From: an uncultured Clostridia bacterium
Lineage (GTDB): Bacteria > Bacillota > Clostridia > Oscillospirales > Oscillospiraceae
Direction: 5' to 3'
DNA length: 16,665 bases
Assembly (NCBI GenBank): GCA_945946745.1
Contig: CAMEWZ010000017.1
Location: forward strand, 1 to 16,665
Shown here: positions 7,252 through 15,381 of the stretch, piece after piece
How the letters are laid out: the number at the start of each line of letters is the position of its first letter
How positions within the stretch are numbered: position 1 is the stretch's first letter
Translations under genes and position numbers: made by a program
The notes under the pieces: model-generated
What the model was told of the DNA's origin: nothing
Seen by the model: only the letters and a program-made list of their open reading frames with translations
Database searches by the model: none

Positions 7252-7482
7252 TTAAGAATTGTGATAGCGGCTAAGCGTCTCCAGAGCTTCCATTCTATGC
7301 TGGATAACCTTGATCTGCTCCTCCACAACGGGCATCCGCCGAGCGAAGTTGTTGTGCTCCCGGACTTCCCGGGTCAGCTCGTCCAGCTTGGTCTCCGTAA
7401 CCGCCTGGCTTTTGCCGTTGGCAATCAGCACCCCCAGCAGGGTGACGCCGCCGGTGATGAGGGCGGTGATGATGCTTTCCAT
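7252..7482 (-). CDS. XhlA/BhlA-like small membrane protein of a lysis cassette
   Basis: The protein is 76 residues from the ATG at 7482. An N-terminal hydrophobic helix (IITALITGGVTLLGVLIA, about 4-21) is followed by a long charged helix (about 30-70, TKLDELTREVREHNNF... VVEEQIKVIQHRMEAL) with heptad-like spacing, probably a coiled coil. This is the build of XhlA/BhlA-like proteins that sit beside phage holins and endolysins and assist lysis. The frame extends upstream to 7566, but AGGGGTG lies 5 bp before the 7482 ATG, and the longer version would overlap the peptidase gene. It starts 13 bp after the peptidase stop. Function is inferred from build and context. Confidence 0.75.
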   Translation of the reverse strand: MESIITALITGGVTLLGVLIANGKSQAVTETKLDELTREVREHNNFARRMPVVEEQIKVIQHRMEALETLSRYHNS

Positions 7483-7495
7483 CTCTTCACCCCTT

Positions 7496-8044
7496 TTACA
7501 GTACGTCCATATGGACGTAGCAGTCGTCAATGGGATAGGCATAGCGTACCGGCAGCGTCTTGACATAGTCCAGCAGCGCCGCCCCGGAAATGCCCTTCAC
7601 GCAGAAGTCCACGGCCTTCCCCAGAAGATGCCGGCTGTTTGGAACAGAGCCGGGCAGGGCGTCATTGTGGGCCTGGCACCGAACGCCGCTGGATACCACA
7701 GCGGGGCTGCCGAAATGGGCGCGCACCTGGTCGGCCAGCCGAACCAGGGTTTCCTCCGGTTCCGCCGGGAATCCCCCGCACCGGCCGCAGGGGCAGCGGA
7801 ACTCGGCGCGTTGAAAATAGCGGATATCCTGCCACCAGTCCACAGTCGCGGGCGCTTCCCCCGTGGCGATGATCTCCCGGATCCGCTTTTCCGCGGTCTC
7901 ATTGAAATCTCCGTTCCCGCTCAGCCGGTACGCCCGCAGGAAGGCCTCGGCCGCGGCCCTGGACTGCCTGCCCCAGATGCCGTCAATGGCGCCTTCGTAG
8001 TAGCCCAGATAGGCCAATAGGCATTGTTTTTGCTTGATTGTCAT
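7496..8044 (-). CDS. Endolysin-like M15 peptidase with peptidoglycan-binding domain
   Basis: The protein is 182 residues with no signal peptide. Residues about 5-55 resemble a PG_binding_1 domain (LLAYLGYYEGAIDGIWGRQS). After a linker comes an M15-type zinc peptidase domain as in D,D-carboxypeptidases and YcbK/DUF882 proteins. Probable zinc ligands are His139 and Asp146 in SRHLLGKAVDF and His178 in YVHMDV. CPCGRC (84-89) precedes the domain, as in many members. It should cut stem peptides or crosslinks in peptidoglycan. Lack of an export signal fits a phage endolysin released by the nearby holin. The ATG at 8044 has GGAGGG 7 bp upstream; longer versions to 8071 lack a ribosome site. It is first in the cassette, whereas phages commonly place it last. 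Confidence 0.88.
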   Translation of the reverse strand: MTIKQKQCLLAYLGYYEGAIDGIWGRQSRAAAEAFLRAYRLSGNGDFNETAEKRIREIIATGEAPATVDWWQDIRYFQRAEFRCPCGRCGGFPAEPEETLVRLADQVRAHFGSPAVVSSGVRCQAHNDALPGSVPNSRHLLGKAVDFCVKGISGAALLDYVKTLPVRYAYPIDDCYVHMDVL

Positions 8045-8111
8045 TTCACATCCCTCCGTAAATAGGCTCAAACGGCGTCCTTGTCAAGCAGACGCCGTCT
8101 GACAAAAAAGC

Positions 8112-8144
8112 AAAAAAAGCCGCCGTCTCGAAAGAAACGGCGGC
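8112..8144 (-). terminator. Intrinsic terminator after the GH13 and Cys-rich genes
   Basis: An 11-bp GC-rich stem (8119-8129 with 8134-8144, one G-T pair) has a 4-nt loop. On the minus strand it is followed by seven T (8118-8112). It lies 19 bp after the stop of the Cys-rich gene and separates it from the lysis cassette. Confidence 0.92.
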
Positions 8145-8163
8145 AGGGGGATCAAAATATGGT

Positions 8164-8343
8164 TTATTGGCCCTTTTCTGTCCATTCCTCAATCTGGCGG
8201 GCAATGGGGCAGTTGGTTTGATAGAGGCAGCTGCCATAGCAGCAGTCCGCCTCGCTGAGGACGCCGTCCTCCAGGATGACCTCCACCATGCGGCTGGCAT
8301 CCAGCTGGCGGCAGTAGCCGGAACAAAAATGTTCTGTCTCCAT
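8164..8343 (-). CDS. Small Cys-rich protein of unknown function (59 aa)
   Basis: The product is 59 residues, starting METEHFCSGYCRQLD and ending IEEWTEKGQ. It has six cysteines: Cys7 and Cys11 (C-x3-C), Cys34-Cys35, Cys39 and Cys45 (in YQTNCPIARQIEEW). The spacing could hold zinc or an iron-sulfur cluster, or form disulfides. No signal peptide or membrane segment is seen, so a cytoplasmic metal-binding role is more likely. The ATG has GGAGG 9 bp upstream, inside the 3' end of the GH13 gene. The two genes are 4 bp apart and share the downstream terminator, so they are co-transcribed. I do not recognise a named family. The strong ribosome site, tight spacing and terminator argue that it is real. 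Confidence 0.82.
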   Translation of the reverse strand: METEHFCSGYCRQLDASRMVEVILEDGVLSEADCCYGSCLYQTNCPIARQIEEWTEKGQ

Positions 8344-8347
8344 GGAA

Positions 8348-10189
8348 TCAATCCTCCGTAATGCAGTAGCCTCTGGGGCCGATGGTCAGCCAGTCCGGAG
8401 CCACAATTTGCAGATTATAGCCCAGCACCGGCTTCCCGGAGGGGATCTCCCAGGCGTCGCCGCTGCGGTTGCAGTAGACCCGGAAGGTCTTTCCGCCGTA
8501 GCTGCGGGTAAAGCCGATGTGCTTGTCCGCCGCCTTGAAGAAGTGGATGTCCCCCAGGCGGAAGGCCTCATGCTCCCGGCGCAGACGGCCCAGGCGCTTG
8601 AAATGGTTCAAAAATTCCGGATCCTCCCGTCCCCAGGGGTAGGGACGGCGGTTGAAGGGGTCTTTATAGCCCTCCATGCAGGCCTCGTCCCCATAGTACA
8701 GGCTGGGGCTGCCCGGGAGGGTGTATTGCAGGAGGGAGGCCGTCAGCAGCCGGTCAAAGGCCACGTCGAACTGGTTCCGGGACAGATGGCGCTTGGCCTT
8801 TTCCTCCCGGCTGCCGTCAAAATCATCCACCAGCGCCGTCAGAATCCGGGGGGTATCGTGGGTGCCCAGCAGATTCATGTTGCACTGCACCACCTCTGGC
8901 GGGTAGTTCTCCACAATGGACATCACCGTGTCCTTGAGGCCCTTTCCGGTGTCATGGCCCCGGACGTACTCGATGATGGCGGTGCGGAAGGGGTAGTTCA
9001 TCACGCAGTCCAGTTCCCCGGCGGTGAAATAGGTGCGGCGTTTTCCGTAGGCGCATTTATTGGAGGCGTCCTCCCAGACCTCGCCCAGCAGCAGGGCGTC
9101 GGGATTGATCTGCTTGATCCGTTTGCGCAGCAGCTGAATAAATTCATCCGGCAGCTCGTCCGCCACATCCAGCCGGAAGCCGTCGGCCCCCAGCTTCATC
9201 CAGTGGGCCACCACGCTGTCCTCTCCCGTGATAATATAGTCGAGGAAGGTCGGATCCATTTTATTCACCGTGGGCAGGGTGTCGAAATTCCACCAGGAAT
9301 TGTAGCTGTCCGGCCAGTGGTAAAACCGGAACCAGCCGGCATAGGGAGACTGCTGGGAATTGTAAGCGCCGCAGCTGTCAAAGGCCCCCTCCCGGTTAAA
9401 ATACAGGCTATTGGAGCCGGTGTGGGAATACACCCCGTCCAGGATCACCCGAATGCCCCGTTTGTGCGCTTCTCGACACAATTCCGCAAAATCCGCCTCG
9501 GTGCCCAGCATGGGGTCGGGAGTCTTGTAGTCGCCGGTGTCGTAGCGGTGGGAGGAGAAGCTCTTGGAGATGGGGTTGAGGTAGAGAATCGTGGTTCCCA
9601 GGCTGGCGATGTAGTCCAGCTTTTCGGTGATGCCCTTAAAATTGCCGCCGTAGAAGTCGTTGTTCAGCACCTTTCCCTCGGGCGTGGGCCTCCAGTCCAC
9701 CTCCTCGTTCCAGGAGGCGTGGACGGTGTAGGGTTCCAGCTTTCCCGTTAGGTCGCATTCTCCGGCCTTGTGGAAACGATCCGGAAAAACCTGATAGTAG
9801 GTAGCGCCCTTGGCCCAGTCGGGGGTATGGAAATCGGCGGGCACGCAGCTGAGCTGCCACAGATCCCCCGCCTCCATATTGGTGTCGTCCCCCTGCTTAA
9901 ACAGCCGGAAGCTTCCATCGGGGGTGTCGATGAGAAAATAGTAGAAATACAGCCCCGGCTGGGGAATGGAAAAGCTGCCGCCGAAAATTTCATAGGCGCC
10001 CTTGCGGCTTTCCAAGGTCAAGGCGATATTCTGGGCATTGCTGCCGCCGTCATAGTTTAAAATGCAGGTGACCCGGGTAGCCTCCACCTGGGCAGGAATG
10101 TGGATGTGCAGCTGGCACGCCTGCCCGGGGTTTAGGCAGCCGAAGGGGGTCTTATACAGGGCCTGCTTACTGTCAAATAAAATCCGCAT
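8348..10189 (-). CDS. GH13 alpha-glucan hydrolase (neopullulanase/cyclomaltodextrinase-like)
   Basis: The protein is 613 residues. An N-terminal beta domain (about 1-120) is followed by the (beta/alpha)8 catalytic domain starting at WAKGATYYQVFPDRF. The four GH13 regions are intact: I DGVYSHTG (251-258), II GFRLDVADE with nucleophile Asp341, III LLGEVWED with acid/base Glu370, and IV LLGTHDTPR with His444-Asp445. A C-terminal beta domain follows. This layout fits enzymes that cut maltodextrins, cyclodextrins or pullulan at alpha-1,4 (and sometimes alpha-1,6) bonds. With no signal peptide it should act in the cytoplasm on imported oligosaccharides, yet no sugar transporter is in the window. 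The start is the ATG at 10189, with AAAGGAG 6 bp upstream; an upstream in-frame start at 10207 has no ribosome site. It lies 150 bp after the LacI-type repressor gene, which may control it. Confidence 0.93.
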   Translation of the reverse strand: MRILFDSKQALYKTPFGCLNPGQACQLHIHIPAQVEATRVTCILNYDGGSNAQNIALTLESRKGAYEIFGGSFSIPQPGLYFYYFLIDTPDGSFRLFKQGDDTNMEAGDLWQLSCVPADFHTPDWAKGATYYQVFPDRFHKAGECDLTGKLEPYTVHASWNEEVDWRPTPEGKVLNNDFYGGNFKGITEKLDYIASLGTTILYLNPISKSFSSHRYDTGDYKTPDPMLGTEADFAELCREAHKRGIRVILDGVYSHTGSNSLYFNREGAFDSCGAYNSQQSPYAGWFRFYHWPDSYNSWWNFDTLPTVNKMDPTFLDYIITGEDSVVAHWMKLGADGFRLDVADELPDEFIQLLRKRIKQINPDALLLGEVWEDASNKCAYGKRRTYFTAGELDCVMNYPFRTAIIEYVRGHDTGKGLKDTVMSIVENYPPEVVQCNMNLLGTHDTPRILTALVDDFDGSREEKAKRHLSRNQFDVAFDRLLTASLLQYTLPGSPSLYYGDEACMEGYKDPFNRRPYPWGREDPEFLNHFKRLGRLRREHEAFRLGDIHFFKAADKHIGFTRSYGGKTFRVYCNRSGDAWEIPSGKPVLGYNLQIVAPDWLTIGPRGYCITED

Positions 10190-10235
10190 GGTAGACTCCT
10201 TTACCAATGATTCTGCAAAAGGGTAGCCATTGGGT

Positions 10236-10241
10236 ATTATA
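10236..10241 (-). promoter_or_regulatory. Probable -10 box of the GH13 gene promoter
   Basis: A perfect TATAAT stands on the minus strand about 46 bp upstream of the GH13 start. At 17-bp spacing the -35 (TTTTCT) is poor, so the promoter may need an activator. The string GGGATATAATA occurs here and in the LacI-gene promoter. The 150-bp gap shows no site like the two operators at the LacI gene. Confidence 0.5.
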
Positions 10242-10339
10242 TCCCATAATCTGGAAAAAGAAAAGAGAAAATTTCACGCTATCCGCCATCTTTTCATCCC
10301 TTGTCAAAGGACTGTGCGCTTGCCTGCGGCTCGGCCATT

Positions 10340-11347
10340 CTAAAGTAAGGACGCCACGCTTTCCTTTTCCAGCACGGTGACGGGAATGGTCTTGTGCCGG
10401 GCGGAAGCGCCGTTTTCAATGGCCTGGCACAATAGAGTCAAGCTTTCCCGGGCCAGGGTCTCCACCGACTGGGCTACGGTGCTCAGCCGGGGCAGGGTAT
10501 ACTGCCCGATATCCAGACCGTCCAGCCCTATCACGGACACATCCTCCGGCACCCGCTTCCCCGCGTCCCGCAGCGCCCGGATGGCGCCAATGGCCATCAC
10601 ATCGGACATGGCGAACAGGGCGGTGAAATCCCGATTCCGTTCCAGCAGCACCTGCGCCGCCCGAAAGCCCCCTTCAAAGGAGAACCGGCAAGCCTCATAA
10701 TCCTGCTCCGGGTCAAAGGCGATGCCGTGCTCCCGGAAAGCTGCCTGGCATCCCGCGTACCGCAGGGCCGTGGTGTCAGAGATGCTCCGCTGGCCGCCGA
10801 TGACCACGATTTTGGTATGCCCCAGAGCGGCCAAATGCTCCACCGCCAGCCGCCCAGCCAGCACATCATCGGAGGTGACGCTGGACAGATTCTGAAAGGG
10901 CAGCTGCTCCGCGGAGCTGGTGACCAGCACACAGGGCAGGTGAATCAAATGAAAATCCCGACGGAAATTCTCCTGGTTGCCTCCCAGAAACAAAATGCCC
11001 CGGGGCTTTTTCTCCTGGCACAGCCGTACCGCCCGGCGCACCTCATTTTCATTTTCGTCAATATAATCCACCACAAGGGGATATTCCGTCTGGTCGATCC
11101 GGCTTTGCAGCGCCACCAGCAGGCTGTTGAACAGTTCGTTGCCCGCGCCCTTGCAGATGGTGATGATCGCGCTGCCATGCTGCTGCTTGAGCTGCTGGGC
11201 GTTGGCGTTGAGTTGAAAGCCGGATTCCTCTGCCGCCCGCAGGATGGATTCCCTGGCTTGGAGACTGACGTGGGGCTGATTGTTCAGCACCCGGGAAACC
11301 GTACCCACACTGTAGCCTGTCTGTGCCGCCAAATCTTTGATTGTCAT
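10340..11347 (-). CDS. LacI-family transcriptional repressor
   Basis: The protein is 335 residues from the ATG at 11347. The N-terminal helix-turn-helix is the family signature (MTIKDLAAQTGYSVGTVSRVLNN), followed by a hinge region around NANAQQLKQQ. A periplasmic-binding-protein-like sensor domain follows (about 60-335), with typical SDVMAIGAIRALRDAG and PEDVSVIGLDGLDIG segments. The frame stays open to 11458, but AAGGAGG lies 7 bp before the 11347 ATG and the HTH begins there, so the longer form is rejected. The effector is probably a sugar, given the GH13 gene next downstream on the same strand, but cannot be read. Two LacI-type operators bracket its promoter, so autoregulation is likely. 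Confidence 0.93.
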   Translation of the reverse strand: MTIKDLAAQTGYSVGTVSRVLNNQPHVSLQARESILRAAEESGFQLNANAQQLKQQHGSAIITICKGAGNELFNSLLVALQSRIDQTEYPLVVDYIDENENEVRRAVRLCQEKKPRGILFLGGNQENFRRDFHLIHLPCVLVTSSAEQLPFQNLSSVTSDDVLAGRLAVEHLAALGHTKIVVIGGQRSISDTTALRYAGCQAAFREHGIAFDPEQDYEACRFSFEGGFRAAQVLLERNRDFTALFAMSDVMAIGAIRALRDAGKRVPEDVSVIGLDGLDIGQYTLPRLSTVAQSVETLARESLTLLCQAIENGASARHKTIPVTVLEKESVASLL

Positions 11348-11370
11348 GCAGCCGCCTCCTTTTTCTGATA

Positions 11371-11384
11371 TGGAAACGTTTACA
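11371..11384. promoter_or_regulatory. LacI-type operator 1 (downstream of promoter)
   Basis: TGGAAACGTTTACA is a near-perfect palindrome centred on CG. It matches the LacI/CcpA-type consensus TGWAARCGYTTWCA except at one position. It lies between the -10 and the ribosome site of the repressor gene, where a bound repressor would block transcription. CcpA could also use it. Confidence 0.75.
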
Positions 11385-11399
11385 CAGATGTGTGACCTT

Positions 11400-11428
11400 A
11401 TTATATCCCAGATCTGTCGATAATGCAA
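11400..11428 (-). promoter_or_regulatory. Sigma-A promoter of the LacI-family gene
   Basis: On the minus strand, -35 TTGCAT (11428-11423) and a perfect -10 TATAAT (11405-11400) are 17 bp apart. The start codon is about 52 bp downstream. Operator 2 overlaps the -35 and operator 1 lies just downstream of the -10. Confidence 0.85.
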
Positions 11429-11437
11429 GCGTTTCTC
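11424..11437. promoter_or_regulatory. LacI-type operator 2 (overlapping -35)
   Basis: TGCAAGCGTTTCTC resembles operator 1 (shared AARCGTTT core) but is less symmetric. Its centre is 53 bp from that of operator 1, close to five helical turns, so the two bound dimers could face the same side. It overlaps the -35 of the repressor gene. Confidence 0.55.
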
Positions 11438-11588
11438 AAAAAAACCATTCTGCCGCAAGGGCTTTCAGTATTTCTGCCAGAAAACCTATTAGGCGTTGGG
11501 CCTTCTGTAAGGCGGTTTTCCGGCGGTATGTTTTTCCATGCGGAATTCTTTGGGCTAAAAAGTTCAAAAATAATTCAAAAAGCACCCA
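11438..11588. other. Spacer between divergent LacI-gene and hrcA promoters
   Basis: This is the part of the 343-bp intergenic region outside the two promoters and operators. I see no credible gene here: the short frames have no ribosome site. GAAAAC near 11480 and GTTTTC near 11515 are inverted but far apart, and no strong hairpin or terminator was found. Confidence 0.6.
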
Positions 11589-11617
11589 TTGACTTTTTTG
11601 GCACTCTCTGGTATAGT
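11589..11617 (+). promoter_or_regulatory. Sigma-A promoter of the hrcA-grpE-dnaK-dnaJ operon
   Basis: -35 TTGACT (11589-11594) and -10 TATAGT (11612-11617) are 17 bp apart; each matches five of six consensus bases. The expected start falls inside the CIRCE operator, the standard arrangement for HrcA repression. Confidence 0.92.
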
Positions 11618-11621
11618 GTGC

Positions 11622-11648
11622 TTAGCACTCAAGAGAACAGAGTGCTAA
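11622..11648. promoter_or_regulatory. CIRCE operator (HrcA binding site)
   Basis: The sequence TTAGCACTC-N9-GAGTGCTAA is a perfect match to the CIRCE consensus, with both 9-bp arms exact. It begins 4 bp after the -10 box, so HrcA bound here should block transcription initiation. When unfolded proteins occupy GroE, which helps HrcA fold in studied species, repression is relieved. No second CIRCE is seen before dnaK. Confidence 0.98.
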
Positions 11649-11690
11649 AGAAAACAAACCAGGGCCAGGCCCAAGGAAAGGAGGAATTTC

Positions 11691-12767
11691 ATGGAACTGA
11701 CGGAACGGAAAAAGAAGGTTCTGCGCAGCGTGGTGGATTTGTATATCCGCACTGCCGAGCCGGTTGGCTCCAAGGCCGTCACCGAACTGCCGGATATGAA
11801 ATATTCCTCCGCCACCATCCGCAATGAAATGGCGGAGCTGACCACCCTCGGGTATCTGGAGCAGCCCCACACCAGTGCGGGCCGGATTCCCTCCGCCGCT
11901 GGCTACCGGCTGTATGTGGATGAGCTGATGATGGACTACCGCCTCTCCATCGACGAGACAAAATCCATCAACACCGCCATCGAGGAAAAAATGCAGCGGG
12001 TGGACAAAATGGTGGAAAAGGTGGCAAAGCTGGTTTCCCAGGCCACCAATCTTCCCGCCATCTCCGCCGCCTCCCGTTCTGGAGATGCCTGCGTGAAGCA
12101 TTTCGAGCTGATTCAGGCAGGAAAGGACAGCATCATCCTGGTGCTGATGCTCCCCAACGACCAGGCGGTGAACAAGGTCATCAAGCTGCCCCTCACGCTG
12201 TCGGAGACAGATCTGAAGCTGCTCAGCGCGGTGCTGAACGCCTCCATGACGGACATTCCCCTGGAGGACTTCACCGCCGAACGGATGGAAAAGGTCATGC
12301 GCTCCGCCGGAAAGGCCGCGGCGCTGGTGCCTGTGGTGCTGGATTTCACCCAGGAAACCTTGAAAAGCCAAGGCTCCACCAATGTGGCTGTGGCCGGTCA
12401 GGCCCGGCTGCTGGGACTTCCCGAGTACCGGGATGTGGACAAAGCCCAACGGGTGCTGGATTCCATTGACGCGGAGGCGCTGAGCAATCTCCCGGCGGTG
12501 ATGGAAAACGCCAACGGCACCAAGGTCATCGTAGGCCCGGAAAATGTGGCGGACGAATTGAAGGATGCCTCCGTGGTGATGACAAAGTTCGACATTGGCG
12601 ACGGCATGCAGGGCATGATTGGCGTGGTCGGCCCCACCCGGATGGACTACGCCAAGGTTACCGCCCGGTTGAGTTACTTCGCGGAAAGCTTGAGCAAGCT
12701 GTTTGCCAAGCCCGAGCAGCCCCAGCTGCCCGGTGTCAGCGAACCGCCGGAGGAACCGAAGGAATAG
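11691..12767 (+). CDS. hrcA: Heat-inducible transcription repressor HrcA
   Basis: The protein is 358 residues, close to the usual 340-350. The N-terminal winged helix holds the conserved EPVGSKAVTE, SSATIRNEMAEL and GYLEQPHTSAGRIPSAAGYRLYVD motifs (split here for length; about residues 23-77). The central and C-terminal part (about 100-340) is the GAF-like dimerisation domain, with VIVGPENVADELKD and GVVGPTRMDYAKV near the end. It represses this operon by binding CIRCE. The tail past the domain (QPQLPGVSEPPEEPKE) is acidic and proline-rich. AAGGAGG lies 6 bp before the ATG. It is first in the operon; grpE follows after 60 bp. Confidence 0.98.
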   Translation: MELTERKKKVLRSVVDLYIRTAEPVGSKAVTELPDMKYSSATIRNEMAELTTLGYLEQPHTSAGRIPSAAGYRLYVDELMMDYRLSIDETKSINTAIEEKMQRVDKMVEKVAKLVSQATNLPAISAASRSGDACVKHFELIQAGKDSIILVLMLPNDQAVNKVIKLPLTLSETDLKLLSAVLNASMTDIPLEDFTAERMEKVMRSAGKAAALVPVVLDFTQETLKSQGSTNVAVAGQARLLGLPEYRDVDKAQRVLDSIDAEALSNLPAVMENANGTKVIVGPENVADELKDASVVMTKFDIGDGMQGMIGVVGPTRMDYAKVTARLSYFAESLSKLFAKPEQPQLPGVSEPPEEPKE

Positions 12768-12814
12768 AAAAACAGGAACGCTTGCGGGGCTTATCCCCCA
12801 CGCGCTTGAACCAT

Positions 12815-12820
12815 AGGAGG
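12815..12820 (+). promoter_or_regulatory. Ribosome binding site deciding the grpE start
   Basis: AGGAGG ends one base before an ATG at 12822, too close for initiation. It stands 7 bp before an in-frame GTG at 12828, which is the normal spacing. The GTG is therefore the likely start. Confidence 0.7.
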
Positions 12821-12827
12821 AATGAAC

Positions 12828-13355
12828 GTGGCAGAAGAAAAGAAGATGAAAGAAGATCCTGTTGAGGAAACCCCAATCCCCGAGGAGGAGCTGGTTCCGG
12901 AGGAAACCCCGGAAGAAACCCCGGTTGACCCCTGGGAGGAAAAATATAACGCCGAGCACGATGCCCGGCTGCGGCTGGCGGCAGAATATGACAACTTCCG
13001 CAAGCGCACCGCCAAGGAGAAGGACGCCACCTACGGCAACGGCAAGGCCGACGCCGTAACCAAGATGCTCCCCGTATACGACAACCTGGAGCGGGCGCTG
13101 AACCAGCCCACCGAGGACGCCGCCTTCAAAAAGGGCGTGGAGATGACCATGACCGAGCTGGTGAAGATCTTGAACGGTCTGGGAGTGGAGATCTTCGGAG
13201 AGGTTGGCGACAGCTTCGACCCCAACATGCACAACGCCGTGATGCACACGGAGGACGAAAGCCTCGGCGAGAACGTCATCGCTCAGGTCTTCCAGAAGGG
13301 CTTCAAGATCGGCGAGAAGGTTGTCCGGTTCGCAATGGTGCAGGTGGCGAATTAA
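12828..13355 (+). CDS. grpE: Nucleotide exchange factor GrpE
   Basis: The protein is 175 residues, starting VAEEKKMKEDP (GTG read as Met). A very acidic, proline-rich disordered N-terminus (about 1-35) is followed by the long dimer helix containing AAEYDNFRKRTAKEK. The C-terminal beta domain contains the GrpE signature around GVEIFGEVGDSFDPNMHNAV and ends VLP-less as KIGEKVVRFAMVQVAN. GrpE swaps ADP for ATP on DnaK and acts as a thermosensor in studied species. The usual RPA-x-V motif is replaced by KVVRFAMVQV. It lies 60 bp after hrcA. A structured repeat starts 7 bp after its stop, before dnaK. Confidence 0.96.
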   Translation: MAEEKKMKEDPVEETPIPEEELVPEETPEETPVDPWEEKYNAEHDARLRLAAEYDNFRKRTAKEKDATYGNGKADAVTKMLPVYDNLERALNQPTEDAAFKKGVEMTMTELVKILNGLGVEIFGEVGDSFDPNMHNAVMHTEDESLGENVIAQVFQKGFKIGEKVVRFAMVQVAN

Positions 13356-13362
13356 CACACCT

Positions 13363-13497
13363 GTAGGGCGGCTTGCCCTCAAGCCGCCGGGCATCCGCCG
13401 GATGCCATTGCCCAAAAGGGCAATCTAAAAAAATTGAACGCCTTGCGGCGTTGTGATGCTGACGCATCACCGGCGGCTTGAGGGCAAGCCGCCCTAC
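13363..13497. repeat. 135-bp multi-hairpin inverted-repeat element between grpE and dnaK
   Basis: The ends are perfect 28-bp inverted repeats (13363-13390 and 13470-13497), beginning GTAGGGCGGCTTGCCC. Each arm is itself a hairpin (GGCGGCTTG, 4-nt loop, CAAGCCGCC). Between the arms are four consecutive perfect hairpins: GGCATCC/GGATGCC (13390-13406), ATTGCCC/GGGCAAT (13407-13424), AACGCC/GGCGTT (13437-13452) and GTGATGC/GCATCAC (13453-13470). Only about 12 bases (13425-13436) lie outside a stem. The element lies within the transcribed operon, so its RNA should fold strongly. The arms match the repeat after hemW (1639-1760). No coding capacity is supported. Confidence 0.92.
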
Positions 13498-13545
13498 CAA
13501 ATCTGTAAAAACTTATCTTTTCATATATTTAGGAGGAAAATTATT

Positions 13546-15369
<1,824 letters not shown>

Positions 15370-15381
15370 ACAAAAAAGCCC

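Noticed and set aside
7496..8071. Complete prophage or integrated element around the lysis genes
   Set aside because: No integrase, attachment repeats, terminase, capsid or tail gene is present; only the three lysis-type genes are supported.
8059..8087. TTGACA-17-TATTTA promoter on the minus strand before the M15 peptidase gene
   Set aside because: The -10 is weak and the start point would fall within the ribosome site, leaving an almost leaderless message; not reported as a feature.
8342..9751. 469-aa plus-strand frame opposite the GH13 gene
   Set aside because: Antisense shadow created by GC-rich codons; the minus-strand gene has all four GH13 motifs.
10279..10307. TTGACA with GGATAG at 17 bp on the minus strand upstream of the GH13 gene
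   Set aside because: The -35 is perfect but no acceptable -10 is at 16-18 bp; the TATAAT nearer the gene is a better candidate.
11622..13415. 597-aa minus-strand frame across hrcA and grpE
   Set aside because: Spans two well-identified opposite genes and the CIRCE operator; low-complexity His/Gly-rich translation.
13363..13497. CRISPR array or riboswitch between grpE and dnaK
   Set aside because: There are no regular direct repeats with spacers; the structure is purely inverted repeats, and the same arms occur elsewhere in the window.
13524..13529. Separate dnaK promoter (TATATT)
   Set aside because: No -35 at usual spacing, and the start would lie at the ribosome site.
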